DNA from: Rhodocollybia butyracea
Lineage: Eukaryota > Basidiomycota > Agaricomycetes > Agaricales > Omphalotaceae
Assembly: GCA_015501585.1 (NCBI GenBank)
Contig: JADNRY010000095.1
Location: forward strand, 62,001-126,000
Direction of reading: 5' to 3'
Length of the DNA stretch: 64,000 nucleotides
Shown here piece by piece: positions 33,001 through 43,855 of this stretch (positions are counted from its first letter, which is position 1; the number at the start of each line of letters is the position of its first letter). The notes under the pieces are model-generated. The model saw only the letters and a list, made by a program, of their open reading frames with translations, searched no databases and was not told the origin of the DNA. A program made the translations under genes and the position numbers.

Positions 33001-34031
33001 GGGATCCTGGTTTGATAGTCCAAATTTGCGAAGACGAAAAAGAGGCGCTGAGGATGGTAGACGAGGATAAAGCAGATGTAAAAGTCTTTACGGACGGCTC
33101 AGGATACAAAAAGCATGTCGGGGCATCCACCGTGCTTTTCAGAGATGGTGAAGAGATAGCAGCAGCGAGGTATAGGCTGGGACATGAAGACGATCACGAA
33201 GTATATGAAGGAGAGTTGGTTGGCATGGTCATAGGATTACACTTGGCGTCACGGGAACAATCAATTCGGGAGCTTTCAATATGGGCCGATAACACCGCCG
33301 CGATCACGGCAACTGACACATCCTCCACTAACTCCTCCCATTACATCCTCGACATCTTCCACTCTCTACTCACCCAACTCCGTGCCGCTTTTCCAGAAAT
33401 ACAAATAAAGATATCATGGGTGCCGAGTCATAAAGGAATAGAAGGAAATGAGTGAGCCGACCAAGAGGCGAAGAAGGCAGCAGCTGGACGATCCAGTAAC
33501 AGGAGGCTGCTACCAGAGCAATTACACCATCGTCTGCCTTGCAGTCGCACTGCCGCTGTCCGGGTATTCCGCCGCAAACTCGAAAAGCAACACGATGACT
33601 TATGGAAAAAGTCACCCCGATACGCGAGGTTCAAGGACATCGACCCAGCACCAGCCACAAAGGCTAGCCGGAACTATTGGAAGCTATCCCGACACTTACC
33701 CCGCAAGCTTCTCACTATCCTTACCCAGCTCCGCACCGGGCACATCCCTCTACAAAAACACCTTTATCGCATCAAACGAGCCAACTCGCCTACATGTCCA
33801 TGCTGCCACCGACACCCCGAAACAGTATTCCACTACCTCTTCCAGTGCTCAGCACACCAGGAGGCAAGGCGCCGCTTACGACAGATCGTCAGCAGGAAGC
33901 ACTGGAATGTGAGCTCCCTCCTCGCATCACCCAAACTCCTACGGCACCTTTTCCTCTACGTTGACGAGACCAAGCGCTTCCATCACATTTACGGAGATCT
34001 TCCAGAGCTACCAGAAGAGGAGGACGAGTAG
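30090..34031 (+). pseudogene. LINE ORF2: endonuclease, RT, RNase H, CCHC
   Basis: The start ATG overlaps the ORF1 stop (ATGA, 30090-30093). The APE-type endonuclease has QLNTNKSD, QEPYID, WFGDFNRHHPMWD and TDHFPITTTF. The RT has RPITLSHHHG, FGARPGRSTTD, LFMDVKGAFPSVD and the active site FMDDVAAL. RNase H has FTDGSG, EGELVG, WADNTAA and SHKGIEGNE. The C-terminal CPCCHRHPETVFHYLFQC is the usual zinc knuckle. Damage includes a small deletion near 31975, a frame change near 32840 and an in-frame TGA at 33453-33455 inside the RNase H motif GNExAD. Confidence 0.82.
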
Positions 34032-34426
34032 CCTCTCACATCTCTTGATCCATCCACCTCCCTTGACTAGTATCCAATTTCTCTTTCATTCCCTTCTCTC
34101 TCACATCTCACTCATATTTCTTTCACTTCTCTCACAATTCTCTGTTCCTTTTCTATACTCTCTCCATACTCTTATATACATTACTTACCTTACTTTACTG
34201 ATCCACCACAACGCACAGACACTTACTTACCGCCGACCAGTGCGTAATCTGGCAGAGAGCACGCTCTTGCCCTGTTCCTTTGGAACTTATCGTTGCAGGC
34301 AGAAACACCTATCGCGACAGTCCCGTTTTCTTAGTAGTGCTTAATGTACGTATACTCGCTACCATACGCCATCGCGCAAATGCGAATAAATATGATTAAA
34401 AAAAAAAAAAAAAAAAAGCAAAGTCT

Positions 34427-35312
34427 GAGTCTGAGATGGCAGCATGTGAGTGATGCTGAAAATTCTTCCCATGATTATTGTTCCCATTGTTGTAGTTGTT
34501 CCCTGGCTTGCCTCCCCGGTGGAGGTCTCGTTTCTTAGTGCGGCATTCACTTACAAAATGCCCGACGCGTCCACAGTAGTGACAGGTGGCGGATGAATCA
34601 TATTTGGATTTACCAAACTTTGATTTAGATTGCCCTTTGTAATTATTACCATTGGCAGGTAAGGCAATTTCAGGTGACGTGTTTTTAGACCATTTACGGA
34701 AGTCTTCTTCCAAGATTTTGGACACGAGAATGGTGGAGTCCGGGTCTGCAGTGTCTGTGAGGGTAGCCTTGTCAATAGAGGACGCAAATTGGTCCCAAGA
34801 GTCAGGGAGGGATGTGAGGAGTATGGTGGAAAATTCTGATGCCATGAGTGGTTGCCCTTGATTGGCAAGCTGTTGTTGATATCCCGGATGGTGCGGACGT
34901 GTTCTTCGATGTCTGCCCCCTCTGGGCAGTGAGTACGAAAAAGCTTACGGCGGGTAGCAATAATGCTGATGGTCCCTGCAGCTTCGTACATCCTCTTCAG
35001 TGTGTCCCATGCTTCCTTAGATGTTTTTGCACCTGCGATGTAGACTAGGGCACTGTCGTCTACACGCAACCTAATAGTGGAGAGGGCCTTTCGGTCCTTC
35101 TCAGTCCATTTGTCGTGATCACCCTGATTTGACCTATCAGAGAGGAGAGTTGGCGCCGTGGACCCAATGTAGTTAATTAGGCCCAGATCAGTCAAGATAT
35201 CATTCATCTTGATTTGCCACACGTTATAATTAGTGGCGCCGTGAAGGGGGTCAATCCAATAAGTGGAAGTGGAAGTGGATTCTGTTGACATAATGAAATG
35301 TGATGGGTGCAA
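34427..35312 (-). pseudogene. Copia gag with CCHC knuckle
   Basis: It begins MHPSHFIMSTESTSTSTYWI; DUF4219/UBN2-type gag follows (LHGATNYNVWQIKMNDILTD; SKEAWDTLKRMYEAAGT). A one-base loss near 34870 shifts the frame from NNSLP to GQPLMASEFSTILLTSLPDS. The zinc knuckle CHYCGRVGHFVSEC and a Gly/Asn-rich tail follow. The reading is then cut by the LINE and would join the protease at 28184. Confidence 0.78.
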
Positions 35313-35402
35313 ATGGGGAAGAGTACAAGTTTAGTGATTTGTCGAAGAGTGATGCAGATAGTGAACAACGAGCAATTTCAGTAAAGGCCGGGGCCCATAA
35401 CC

Positions 35403-35659
35403 TGTTGTGGTAGATGACTTTAAGAGAGTGTTATGAATGTAAGATGATAATATTGGAGAGAGCTCGATACAGCTTATATACTCTAAGTACTGTAGTATAA
35501 GTGTGCCGGAGTATCTACATGTCCGTGTATGCGTAGTAAGTACTATCTAATGATCACTAATAAATATATACACTATTAGTAAGTCCGTATATGTGTTTGT
35601 AAGTCCGTGGTTGAACCTCCGGAGTTGCATATGGTGATGCCAAAGCGTTACATACGACA
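35403..35659 (-). repeat. 5' LTR of the Copia element (257 bp)
   Basis: Contains an extra 20-bp tandem unit (gtaagtccgtatatgtgttt) relative to the 237-bp copy; otherwise no difference was seen. Confidence 0.9.
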
Positions 35660-37709
35660 TGAGCATGCCAAGGAAGAGACCGCCCGTATCGGAGAACAAA
35701 ACTCCAACCAGCAGCCACCTGATGAAGACGAACTATTTGGAAGTAACAACACTGGTGAACCACAAGACAATGACCCTATTGACGAGGATGACATCGAAGC
35801 AGCCAATGCACTGCTCCAACGCCTCCAAGACAATCCTTCTCTCCTCTCCAGGTTATCTAACGGACCCTCACTCCTCAACAGGCGAACCTCTAACTGAAAA
35901 TGAGCCCACTCCCCGGATGACAAAAAAGAGAAGATTGATGGCACCAGGACCTACAAGAAGCCCAAACTCAACCAAGTCCTTCTTCTCTGGACACAAGAAG
36001 AGGAGGAGGATGAAGAATTTGACCTTACGCCACGACACACCTACATCAAAAACCTTGTCAAAAACCACACTCGGGACATCAATGAGTGTGTCCAACTCAT
36101 CACCAACAAGGGTAAACTGCCCAACTTCCCTAGAGACCTCTGGAAAGCCATCCTTGATACATTCGTCAAATTTGAGTACATCCTTGCTGATGAATTCTCC
36201 ACCACAGCTACAGAAGACATCATCCCTGAGAATGGGGTTACCATCCCCACTAGGATCAACAAAACCAAGGTCCCTGTCAACACCACTCATGACTGGCATG
36301 CAGTTTGGCAAATCTACGCCAGGGCAGTCACTACCATCTTCCCCACTCACAAGATTGAACTTGAGAAATATGACCAACACATGTGCAAACTTTTCCATGC
36401 CACCCCATCCCAATCCACCATTGCATCTTTGCCTATGACCATGCTGTCTGCAGACTCATTGGCCAAAAATGCAATGTGTTGTTTGATGAATTCAGAAAAT
36501 TCAAGCACCTTCTCCGAGCCATCATTGACATCCCAGCTGACAGTTCTGCTAGCAGAAACACAAAAGATGCTAGCTCGTGTTCAGACCATGCCCGGAAGCC
36601 TGCCCGCAGAGAAGTGTGCTGAAACTGGAACACACTGCCGAGATATCAGTATTTCTCTGCCGTAAAAGGCTAGGAAATATATTACATTTTTCAGTTCATT
36701 TTGCAGCAATTTTGTCCCCTGTAAAATATCATATTTTGCCTCCATGAAAGGTGTGGGAAAATACAACCTTTTTCGGCGCTTATTACACTAGAAAAATTAT
36801 ATATTTCACTAAATCTATTTTTCTTGAAATATTTGTAATTTTTCCACAATTTTTACCTTTGTAAAAGCTTTGTTATGACCTTTGTAATATATTGGCTTTT
36901 TCAAAAGATTTTACTTAGGAAAAATATGCTGCGAAAAGAAACGGGCGATGAACGGGTCAAAGGAATCTTTTGTCCGGGCCGGCCGGCCCGGCCGTAAAAT
37001 AAATCCTTTTTCACAAGAAAAATACAATGAAAAATACAATATTTTGCCACTGTAATAAAACCACTTTCTCAGTGGCAAAAAATGTAGAAAAATAACAAAT
37101 ATTTCCGGAAAAATAGCTAGTGTAAAATATGTTATTTTACAAGTGAAAAAGGATCTATTTTCCCACACCTTTTTCTTCTGAAACAGATGATATTTTGCAG
37201 GGGAGAAAAACACTGAAAAATCAATGGAAAAATGTTATATATTTCCTTGCCTTTTACTGAGGCAAAATATTGATATCTTGGCAGTGACAACAACCATTGC
37301 TCCAGCACCAACTGCCCAAGAGAACACAAGTGCTCCATGTGCAGTTCCACCAAGCATCGAGGAGTTGAATGTCAGACTACCAAAAAGTCTTCCTGAGCAG
37401 TGCGCTAGGAAGTTGGTTAGTTCGAAATCTGAAACCTTAGCCCGGGCTCAACCAGCAGGAGTGGAAGACAAAGACAAAGACAATCCAGTATCCCCACTCC
37501 CCTCTCATTCTCGTCCTCGGTATTTTTGCAGTTTTGCCTGGCGCAAGACCAGCAGCTGCGCCAGCCGCACAGCCCGTTACACTGAAGTTGACAAACCACT
37601 CCCCCGCCCACCTAAATATGAATTCCAGAACAAAGAAGCACTACACACCATTGCGACTCACCCCAATCTCTTTAATGTCTCCACGCCCATAAAAGTCGAT
37701 CATTTCTGA
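35660..37709 (+). pseudogene. DIRS gag, C-terminal part
   Basis: Continues from 24638. Coding sense moves between frames: DEDELFGSNNTGEPQDNDPI, then TYKKPKLNQVLLLWTQEEEE, VWQIYARAVTTIFPTHKIEL, then IFAYDHAVCRLIGQKCNVLF. An insertion at 36633-37286 separates ETGT from TTIAPAPTAQENTSAP. The last part has APPS/PLPRPPKYEFQNKEAL and ends at a TGA (37707-37709) that lies in frame with the RT start, so gag and RT may once have been one frame or the stop is a mutation. Confidence 0.6.
36633..37286. mobile_element. 654-bp TIR element with CACTG ends, in DIRS gag
   Basis: The left end CACTGCCGAGATATCAGTAT and right end (reverse complement) CACTGCCAAGATATCAATAT show imperfect inverted repeats of about 60 bp or more. 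ACA flanks both sides (36630-36632 and 37287-37289). Excising the element restores gag coding sense. It has no coding capacity. Confidence 0.75.
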
Positions 37710-40700
37710 AAGAAGCTAAGCACTCATCCCCATGCACTATTTGTCACCTCAGTTGTTAATGGACTCACTAACGGTTTCTGGCCTTGGGCAAAAACCAACT
37801 ACGATTCAGGTTACCCTACTACATGGGATAGTTCATTTGTTCCACCTGCCTCAGAACCTGAACAAGTTTTTCTCAACAATCAGCGGGACATCAAAATTCA
37901 AAAAGGACAGTTCTCACCTACTTTTGGACCCGACCTACTACCGGGCATGTACAGCAATCCTATCCTTGCCATTCCCAAACCCAATTCCCCTGATCTTTGT
38001 CTCGTCTCCCACCAGAGGGCAGGACAGTACTGTCAAAACTCCATGATAGACCAAACCCAGACAAAAGGACCTCGTATGGATACTTTTCAACAATTCATCC
38101 CTGCCCTTTTGAACTACAAATGGAAACATCCAAATGAGGAGTTAGTTGTCTGGAAGTCAGATGTCACTGAAGCTTTCTGACTCACACCAAGACACCCTCT
38201 GTGGCAAATCAAACAAGTTGTCACCACAAATCTCCCAACTAAAGACCAACTTGCCGCGGGTACCGATATTGGACCTCCCAAACAAAATGTCAACCTGAAC
38301 TCGTGTTTCGGTGACCGTGGTTCTCCTCGAATATGGGCCTCCGTAATGGGACTAGTTATTTAGATTGCAATATTTGTTGAACTCATTGTTGACATTTTCT
38401 GCTATGTAGATGACACATATCACTGCCAGTACCTCAGTATATTACCTCCAAAAAAGGGATAGAAGTATAATATATTTTTACCCTGAATTTTAACAAATTT
38501 TTCCAGTGAAAAAGAGTGAATATTGCCCTGGAAATGGGCATGGGAAAATAAGTACTTTTTCGGCGGCTATTTCGCCCGAAATAGAGCGCTAAATATGCCA
38601 CCAATTTCGTCTGATTTATTAGTAATTTTTTGGTATATTTTTCCTTTGTAATTTCTTTGATACAAGCTTTAAAAGACCCGTGGCAGAGCCACGGGAGCCA
38701 CACAGGAATTTTAAAGCATTATCTAGATTCTACACCCTGAGAGTGCTACCAGGTAACCATAAGCATGCCTTCCCTTTGTGGGTCAAGCACTTGCTGCCTC
38801 TCTTCCTTACTGCCTAAAGTCTGACTGTTTATTTTGTTATAATTACTATCAGTAGATCTTTACCAAATAAATGCTCTTTCTTAAGCTCTTGAGTCTCTTC
38901 TGAGTCTCTTCTGCAGGTGATATGCTTATAGCCCATTGGCCACCAACTTCAAGGCATGTGGCAGTAGGCCCTAGGTTGGATGCAAACCATACTGTCCAAT
39001 GTTACAGCTGCAAAATTTAAAAACTTGCTTTAGCTTTTTTATGGAACGGTAAATTACAGTATGCTGTAGTAATTATGGAAAATTTGTGAATTAAGTATAT
39101 CCGATAAGAAGTCAATAACTTTATCAGACAATTTTAAGGGGGCGCAGAAATGGGGGCGGAACTTGGGGCATAATGAGTCCTTAATTCGAGGTAGTATAGT
39201 AGACAGCTTATATAGTAACTAATATTGAAAAGGATAAACTATGGGGCGCAAACTTGTAGTGTGCGGCTTACTGTGTGCCCAGCAGAGCTACTCAAGCCCA
39301 AAACAACAGCCATCAAACTGGCAGTCCATCCTCAACAAAATACAGACAGCCCATGGGAAGTGGACAGCACCTCTGTACGTTTTACATCTTGGGTGAATGC
39401 CCATAGAGACCCTGTCTCAGTCTGGTTGTTTGCTATCGACAATTTGGTCAAGCCATGGCGCTCTGAGACTCGAGAGTCAGTTCAGCAATATTCTCGGCAG
39501 TATGTTACACATGGGATTTCAAGCTGGAAAGCCAAGACTGGTGATATTGATTCTAAAAAAACCACGATTCAGCTGATTCTGGGACCCAGAGATCTACACC
39601 AACTCTTGAGTCTCCCAAGAGTCTCCAGCCTTCAGGTACTCCCTATAAAACTCCTACCTATGCATTGGCAACTATGCACTACTACAATTTATGTGATTAT
39701 CAATATTCTGTCTGCTTAAAGGAGGCTACAGTGCAGGGGGTTTGAGCATTAGTCTCAAATAAACAGCAGTAGTGGGTATTATAATAGTTAGTTCAGTACT
39801 TTAGGAGCTTAGCAAATAGTTAATTAAATCTTGCCCCAATTCTGATTCATTGCTGATCGTTCATATCGACAGGCTTACTCGAGTCGATGGGGGAACCAAG
39901 GGGAACTCCTGCCACACTAACTGTGTTCCGGTACTACCACTGTGTAACTTACATAAAGCCGCTGGCTGTGCTGCTGTACCGGCTCATCTTATCACTCTTC
40001 TTATCTTATTAGCTAATAAGCGGGCGTCTAAAACCAAGCTTTTTTAAAGTATAGGATTTCCTTGGAAATATGAGTGGCAAGGGAAAATATATTTCAATTG
40101 TAATACGTTAACTATTTCGGCCGCGAAAAGGAATGGGCATTGAATGAATGGGCCAAAGAGCCCTTTGTCCGGCCCGCTGCTCAATGCCTGTTTCTTTTTG
40201 CAGCCGAAATAGATTTTCTTTGTCTAAAGAAATACGAAAGAAATTGATGGCGAAAAATTACTAATAAATCAGACGAAATTGATGGCATATTCAGCGCCCT
40301 ATTTCGGGCGAAATAGCCGCCGAAAAAGTACTTATTTTCCCATGCCTATTTCCAGGGCAATATTCACTCTTTTTCACTGGAAAAATCTGTTAAAATTCAG
40401 GGTAAAAATATATTATACTTCTATCCCTTTTTCGGAGGTAATATACTGATGTACTGGCAGTGTATATGGCTGGGAGACAGAAGGAAACCTGGAATGGTAC
40501 AAACCTTATGCCACTTTCTTTCCTCGTAAACAGACTCGGCTACTCTGTCTCTGGGACTACCTTGGTATTCCTCACAAATGCAAGAAACAACTATTTGGAT
40601 CAATTCTCACCATAATTGGCTTTGAAATCGATCCAAACGCCATGACAGCAACACTGCCTGCAGAGTCTAAACAAGATCTGATTGCCGCCATCAACGAGTT

Positions 40701-41436
40701 CATTGCTACTCCTTCACATTGCCGTTCCCTTCACGGATTCCAAGTCCTTACCGGTTGGATAAACTGGTCCTTCAACGTCTTTCCTCTTTTCCAACCAGCG
40801 CTATGTAACATCTATGAGAAGATGTCAGGGAAATCCCAGCCTCACACTGACATTTATCTCAACAAGGCAGTCAAAGAAGACTTATCTTGGTTAGCACGAC
40901 GCCTTGAGTCAGCGTCAGGTATTCTTTTCTTTGAAGCTTACAACTGGGATCCCCTCACAGAAACCAACATGACAATCTACTGTGACACCTCCAAACTCGG
41001 AATGGGTTTTTGGATCCCCGAGCTGTTACTTGGCTTCTTCTCTCCAATCCCTTTCAACCCGCCCAAAGACACCATCTTTTTCTTTGAGGCTCTCTGTGTT
41101 CTCTCTTCCATCCACTGGTATTGCCATACAATGCATTCCGACCCCTCCCTCACCCAGCGACTTCGACTCACAGTATTTACTGACAACATGAACACTGTAC
41201 ACATCTTTGACTCACTTAAGGCAGAACCGGTGTACAACCACATTCTCCGTTCAGCCGTTGATGTGCTACTTGACTTCAACATTGACATTTGTGTTCTACA
41301 TGTACCTGGCAAACAGAACAGCGTTGCTGATGCCATATCTTGCCAAAAGTTCTCAAAACTCCCTTCCCTTGCACCAGGACTCGCCCTCCAGGATTTTAAA
41401 CCCCCTCAAGACGCGCTGGGGGCAGACCAGTCATGA
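37710..41436 (+). pseudogene. DIRS reverse transcriptase and RNase H
   Basis: RT blocks: STHPHALFVTSVVNGLTNGF + WPWA, GPDLLPGMYSNPILAIPKP, WKSDVTEAF, PLWQIKQVVTT, GSPRIWASVMGLV and active site YVDDTY (before 38421). After the 2-kb insertion the frame resumes (ETEGNLEWYKPYATFF; LCLWDYLGIPHKCKKQLFGS) and leads into the RNase H-like part (YCDTSKLGMGFW; FFFEALCVLSS; FTDNMNTVHIF; GKQNSVADAIS). In-frame stops occur after EAF and after MGLVI. Residue order matches DIRS-type RT/RH. Confidence 0.75.
38421..40462. mobile_element. 2.0-kb element with 230-bp TIRs and CACTG ends, beside the RT active site
   Basis: Termini are CACTGCCAGTACCTCAGTAT and, inverted, CACTGCCAGTACATCAGTAT. The inverted repeats run for roughly 230 bp (for example ctatttcgcccgaaatag versus ctatttcgggcgaaatag). 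TAT flanks both sides (38418-38420; 40463-40465); ATAT is also possible. The interior holds a 164-codon frame at 39225-39719 without recognisable motifs. It separates YVDDTY from the rest of the DIRS RT. Confidence 0.78.
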
Positions 41437-42401
41437 TCCGGATATCCCAGAATGCCAGGCAACCCACTTGGGAAACCTGGCCGCTCGAGCGCCTTGTCCA
41501 TGAATGGTCAATCGCACTTGGCATGGCAATTGACTTGTCAAGTTGCACCTCGTATTCTTCCGCTCTAAACTCCTACCTGAATTTCTGCTCTATTCACAAT
41601 TTCCCCATAGAACCATCTGCAGACACGCTCAGTTTCTTCGTCATTTACATGAGTCAACACATTGAACCCAGATCTGTCGACTCCTACCTCTCCGGCATCT
41701 GCTCAGAGATTGAACACCTTTTCCCTAACATTTGTGCTATTCGAAATGGCCCCATGGTCAGCCACACTCTCAAAGGCTGCAAACAACTTTACAGCAAACC
41801 AGTCAAACGGAAACTTCCACTATCCTGACACCACCTTCGTCACACACTAGCCTCCCTTCCCCCAAACCCTCGGCACAATGATATTCTGTTTTCCACCATG
41901 CTATTTGTTGGTTTCTATGGGCTGTTACGACTCACAGAATTGACTATGAATAACAACCCTAGACTCCGAAATCCTCGGAAATACAGTCAACGAAACTCAG
42001 TAGAGTGGCTGGAAACCACATTCAGCTACTGGTTACCAACACACAAAGCAGATCCAACTTTTGAAGGAAATTGTATCCTCGTCAACAACCCAGAAACTGT
42101 TAAACTTTTCCAACTCTACCTAGACAGCCAGGACACGCTCCAACCTTTCCATCCTTTCCTCTGGGTACGAGAAAACGGGGAAATTCCTACCAGAGACTGG
42201 TTCCTTTGCCAACTCCGATGCTTTATCCTCGACACTCGAATTGCTGGACAGTCGATGCAAGCAGGAGGCGCTACAGCATTAGCAGAAGATGGAGCAGCCC
42301 CATCCATCATACAAGCATCAGGACGTTGGGCATCCGAGGCTTTCCACGTTTATATCCGCAAAAACCCGATCCTGCTTCAAGCTCTCCTCACTGCTGGTTG
42401 A
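41433..42401 (+). pseudogene. DIRS tyrosine recombinase
   Basis: Two open parts (41433-41828 and 41898-42401) are separated by a TGA after KRKLPLS. The N-terminal SAM-like part contains SYSSALNSYLNFC and SVDSYLSGICSEIE. The catalytic part has the first Arg in GLLRLTEL and the end block ASGRWASEAFHVYIRKNP with the nucleophile Tyr. Where the family has HxxR (GHSxRAGG), this copy reads GQSMQAGG, so both the His and second Arg are Gln. Recombination activity is therefore unlikely in this copy. Confidence 0.75.
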
Positions 42402-42589
42402 GGTCAACACATTTGATTCGATGTGAGACACGCATCCCCATCTGGATGATTTCATCATCCCTCATACTTCTTCCACACATAGTCCTTAGCGGTCTCTTCG
42501 CGCCTCGCTCAATCAATCTCAGGGCCGCCTCCTCGAGGCGGCTGCTTTTCTCGCTAAATCACGCAGTGATTCAAACAAACACAGACAAT

Positions 42590-42720
42590 TAGATGTCATT
42601 TACTTTCCTGTGTGATAAATAAATACTTTTTCAGCGGAAGTTGATTAATGTTTGCTTAAAGGTTGTCATTGTATATGTCGATGACTTTTTCGCGCGCCAT
42701 TTATAGAACGCGCCGTAGTG
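42590..42720 (+). repeat. Right inverted terminus of the DIRS element
   Basis: The reverse complement aligns with 20020-20030 plus 23382-23501 over 131 bp, with roughly 70 percent identity by eye. It ends GCGCCGTAGTG. Confidence 0.72.
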
Positions 42721-42723
42721 TCA

Positions 42724-43757
42724 GCTGTGGTTTTGTACTCTGCTTCATTCCACGGATCTGCCACTACCAAATCTTACGTAGAGAGCTCATCCAGATAATG
42801 GGGACTCGACGATGATGTACATAGGTACTAGGCACATCAGGTAGTTTCTCGGATCCAGGCACATCAATATCAGCACTTAATCATCACATACCCGTTCTTT
42901 ACGAGGAATGACTATGTAGATTCTGCAAGCTCATAGTTGAAACCCTGAGCATGCACTACTTGAGTGCCAACACTTACCTCTGCTGACAATTTGTACCACA
43001 TTCCTCAACAAGCTCTATGATACTCAACGTGTACCTATTAAATTACACCAAGGTCAAGATCTCCGCCGCTACTACCTGGCATACATTGCTTTCTGTCGGG
43101 GCTCCTTCTCCGCACTGGCAAAATGGGTTTTCAATGCACTTAAAATATACAGTGCTGCGCCCATGACCATACCCATGCAATATCAAGTAGTCGATTCAAA
43201 TTTGTCAATTATATAGATTTCACAAAGTGGCCGTCATCGAGGCAGATGATCTACAACAACGGATTGTTCCTGTTATGAGCTCGTCCTCTTATCTCACCAT
43301 GTGCCCCGGGGAGGATGGTGCTTGTACCCGCACTGGACTAATCTCTGGAACCGGCGTTCAACGCAAGTTCAACGTTCAACTCCTGGACCGTGCCATGTAA
43401 TAAAATCTTCCCTCCCTCCTTCCCAAGCTAGCAATAAACCTAGCCTAACCTAACCGAATCCAGCGTTTGTGTAGGGCGGGGTAGGCTCAGAATAGGGTAT
43501 TGTTTCCCATCCACTTGCCATTAAGATGCAAAGTCAGAAAAGTCTTTGACAAGTTGTGGAATTTGGGTAAAGACCAGAGGTCTTTATCATTCTCCATATC
43601 GCCTAACTTCTAAGTTCATCTCCAGTTTCATCCCTTGTACACATTCCTCATTCAAATGGGGCCAAGTTCGGGTTCGTTTGATTATCAGGTTTGTTTGATT
43701 GTGAAGAGCAGCAAAGTACGAACCGTTCATGCTCCGTTTTCATCGGTCTCACCCTGG
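42724..43757. other. Spacer between the transposon block and array copy 3
   Basis: The first part continues the array spacer interrupted by the transposon (gtggttttgtactc, atcaggtagtttctcggatc; compare 18210-18310). The central part carries coding-like sequence, listed next. The last part has cctaacctaacc and promoter-like DNA shared with copies 1 and 2. Confidence 0.55.
42941..43400 (+). pseudogene. Unidentified coding-like fragment
   Basis: The frame 42941-43216 lacks an early Met but reads like protein (HALLECQHLPLLTICTTFLN; LRRYYLAYIAFCRGSFSALA). A second frame to 43400 reads VAVIEADDLQQRIVPVMSSS and MCPGEDGACTRTGLISGTG, ending in a TAA. The two could be exons joined by a small intron or a captured gene fragment. 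I recognise no family. It is absent from the spacer between copies 1 and 2. Confidence 0.3.
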
Positions 43758-43764
43758 TATAAAG
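43758..43764 (+). promoter_or_regulatory. TATA box of array copy 3
   Basis: TATAAAGGCGCCGATTAC, 98 bp before the ATG. Confidence 0.72.
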
Positions 43765-43855
43765 GCGCCGATTACTAACTATGGCACAGCTAACCACATA
43801 CGACTCATCTTACAACAACTCCTAAGCTCTCTCAGGAGTTTCGTCAAAGTCCTTA

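Larger units (their letters stand above)
28194..34417 (+). mobile_element. Non-LTR retrotransposon (LINE, Tad/I-like) inside Copia
   Basis: A 6.2-kb element with two ORFs ends in a run of 20 A's (34398-34417). The 9-bp target duplication GCAAAGTCT is at 28185-28193 and 34418-34426. ORF1 carries zinc knuckles; ORF2 carries endonuclease, RT, RNase H and a CCHC end. The 5' end seems near full length (185 bp of leader before ORF1). Frameshifts and a stop in both ORFs mean it is inactive. Confidence 0.87.
24639..35659 (-). mobile_element. Ty1/Copia retrotransposon carrying a LINE
   Basis: Both LTRs begin TGTTGTGG and end ACGACA. The TSD is TGAGC. On the minus strand the order is gag (CCHC), protease, integrase, RT and RNase H, which is the Copia order. 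A purine-rich tract (gttgaggggag, minus strand) borders the 3' LTR. Next to the 5' LTR the minus strand reads GGTTATGGGCCC, close to the complement of the anticodon arm of initiator tRNA-Met, the half-tRNA primer known for several Copia elements. A LINE interrupts the gag-protease region. Two frameshifts in gag and pol make it defective. Confidence 0.88.
20020..42720 (+). mobile_element. DIRS-type tyrosine-recombinase retrotransposon with nested insertions
   Basis: Left terminus CACTACAGCGC (20020-20030, continuing at 23382) and right terminus GCGCCGTAGTG (ending 42720) are inverted repeats of about 131 bp. TCA flanks both sides (20017-20019 and 42721-42723). The pre-insertion sequence is seen behind array copy 1 (ggatattcaggtgtgg near 18197). 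After subtracting the LTR element, the Copia element and two palindromic elements with their duplications, about 5.6 kb remains. That remainder encodes Gag, reverse transcriptase-RNase H and a tyrosine recombinase, as in DIRS elements. Several stops and frameshifts mean it is not autonomous now. I see no DIRS1-style internal complementary region. Confidence 0.75.

Noticed and set aside
36911..37213. 100-codon minus-strand frame with Phe/Lys-rich sequence
   Set aside because: It lies entirely inside the palindromic element and arises from its AT-rich repeats.
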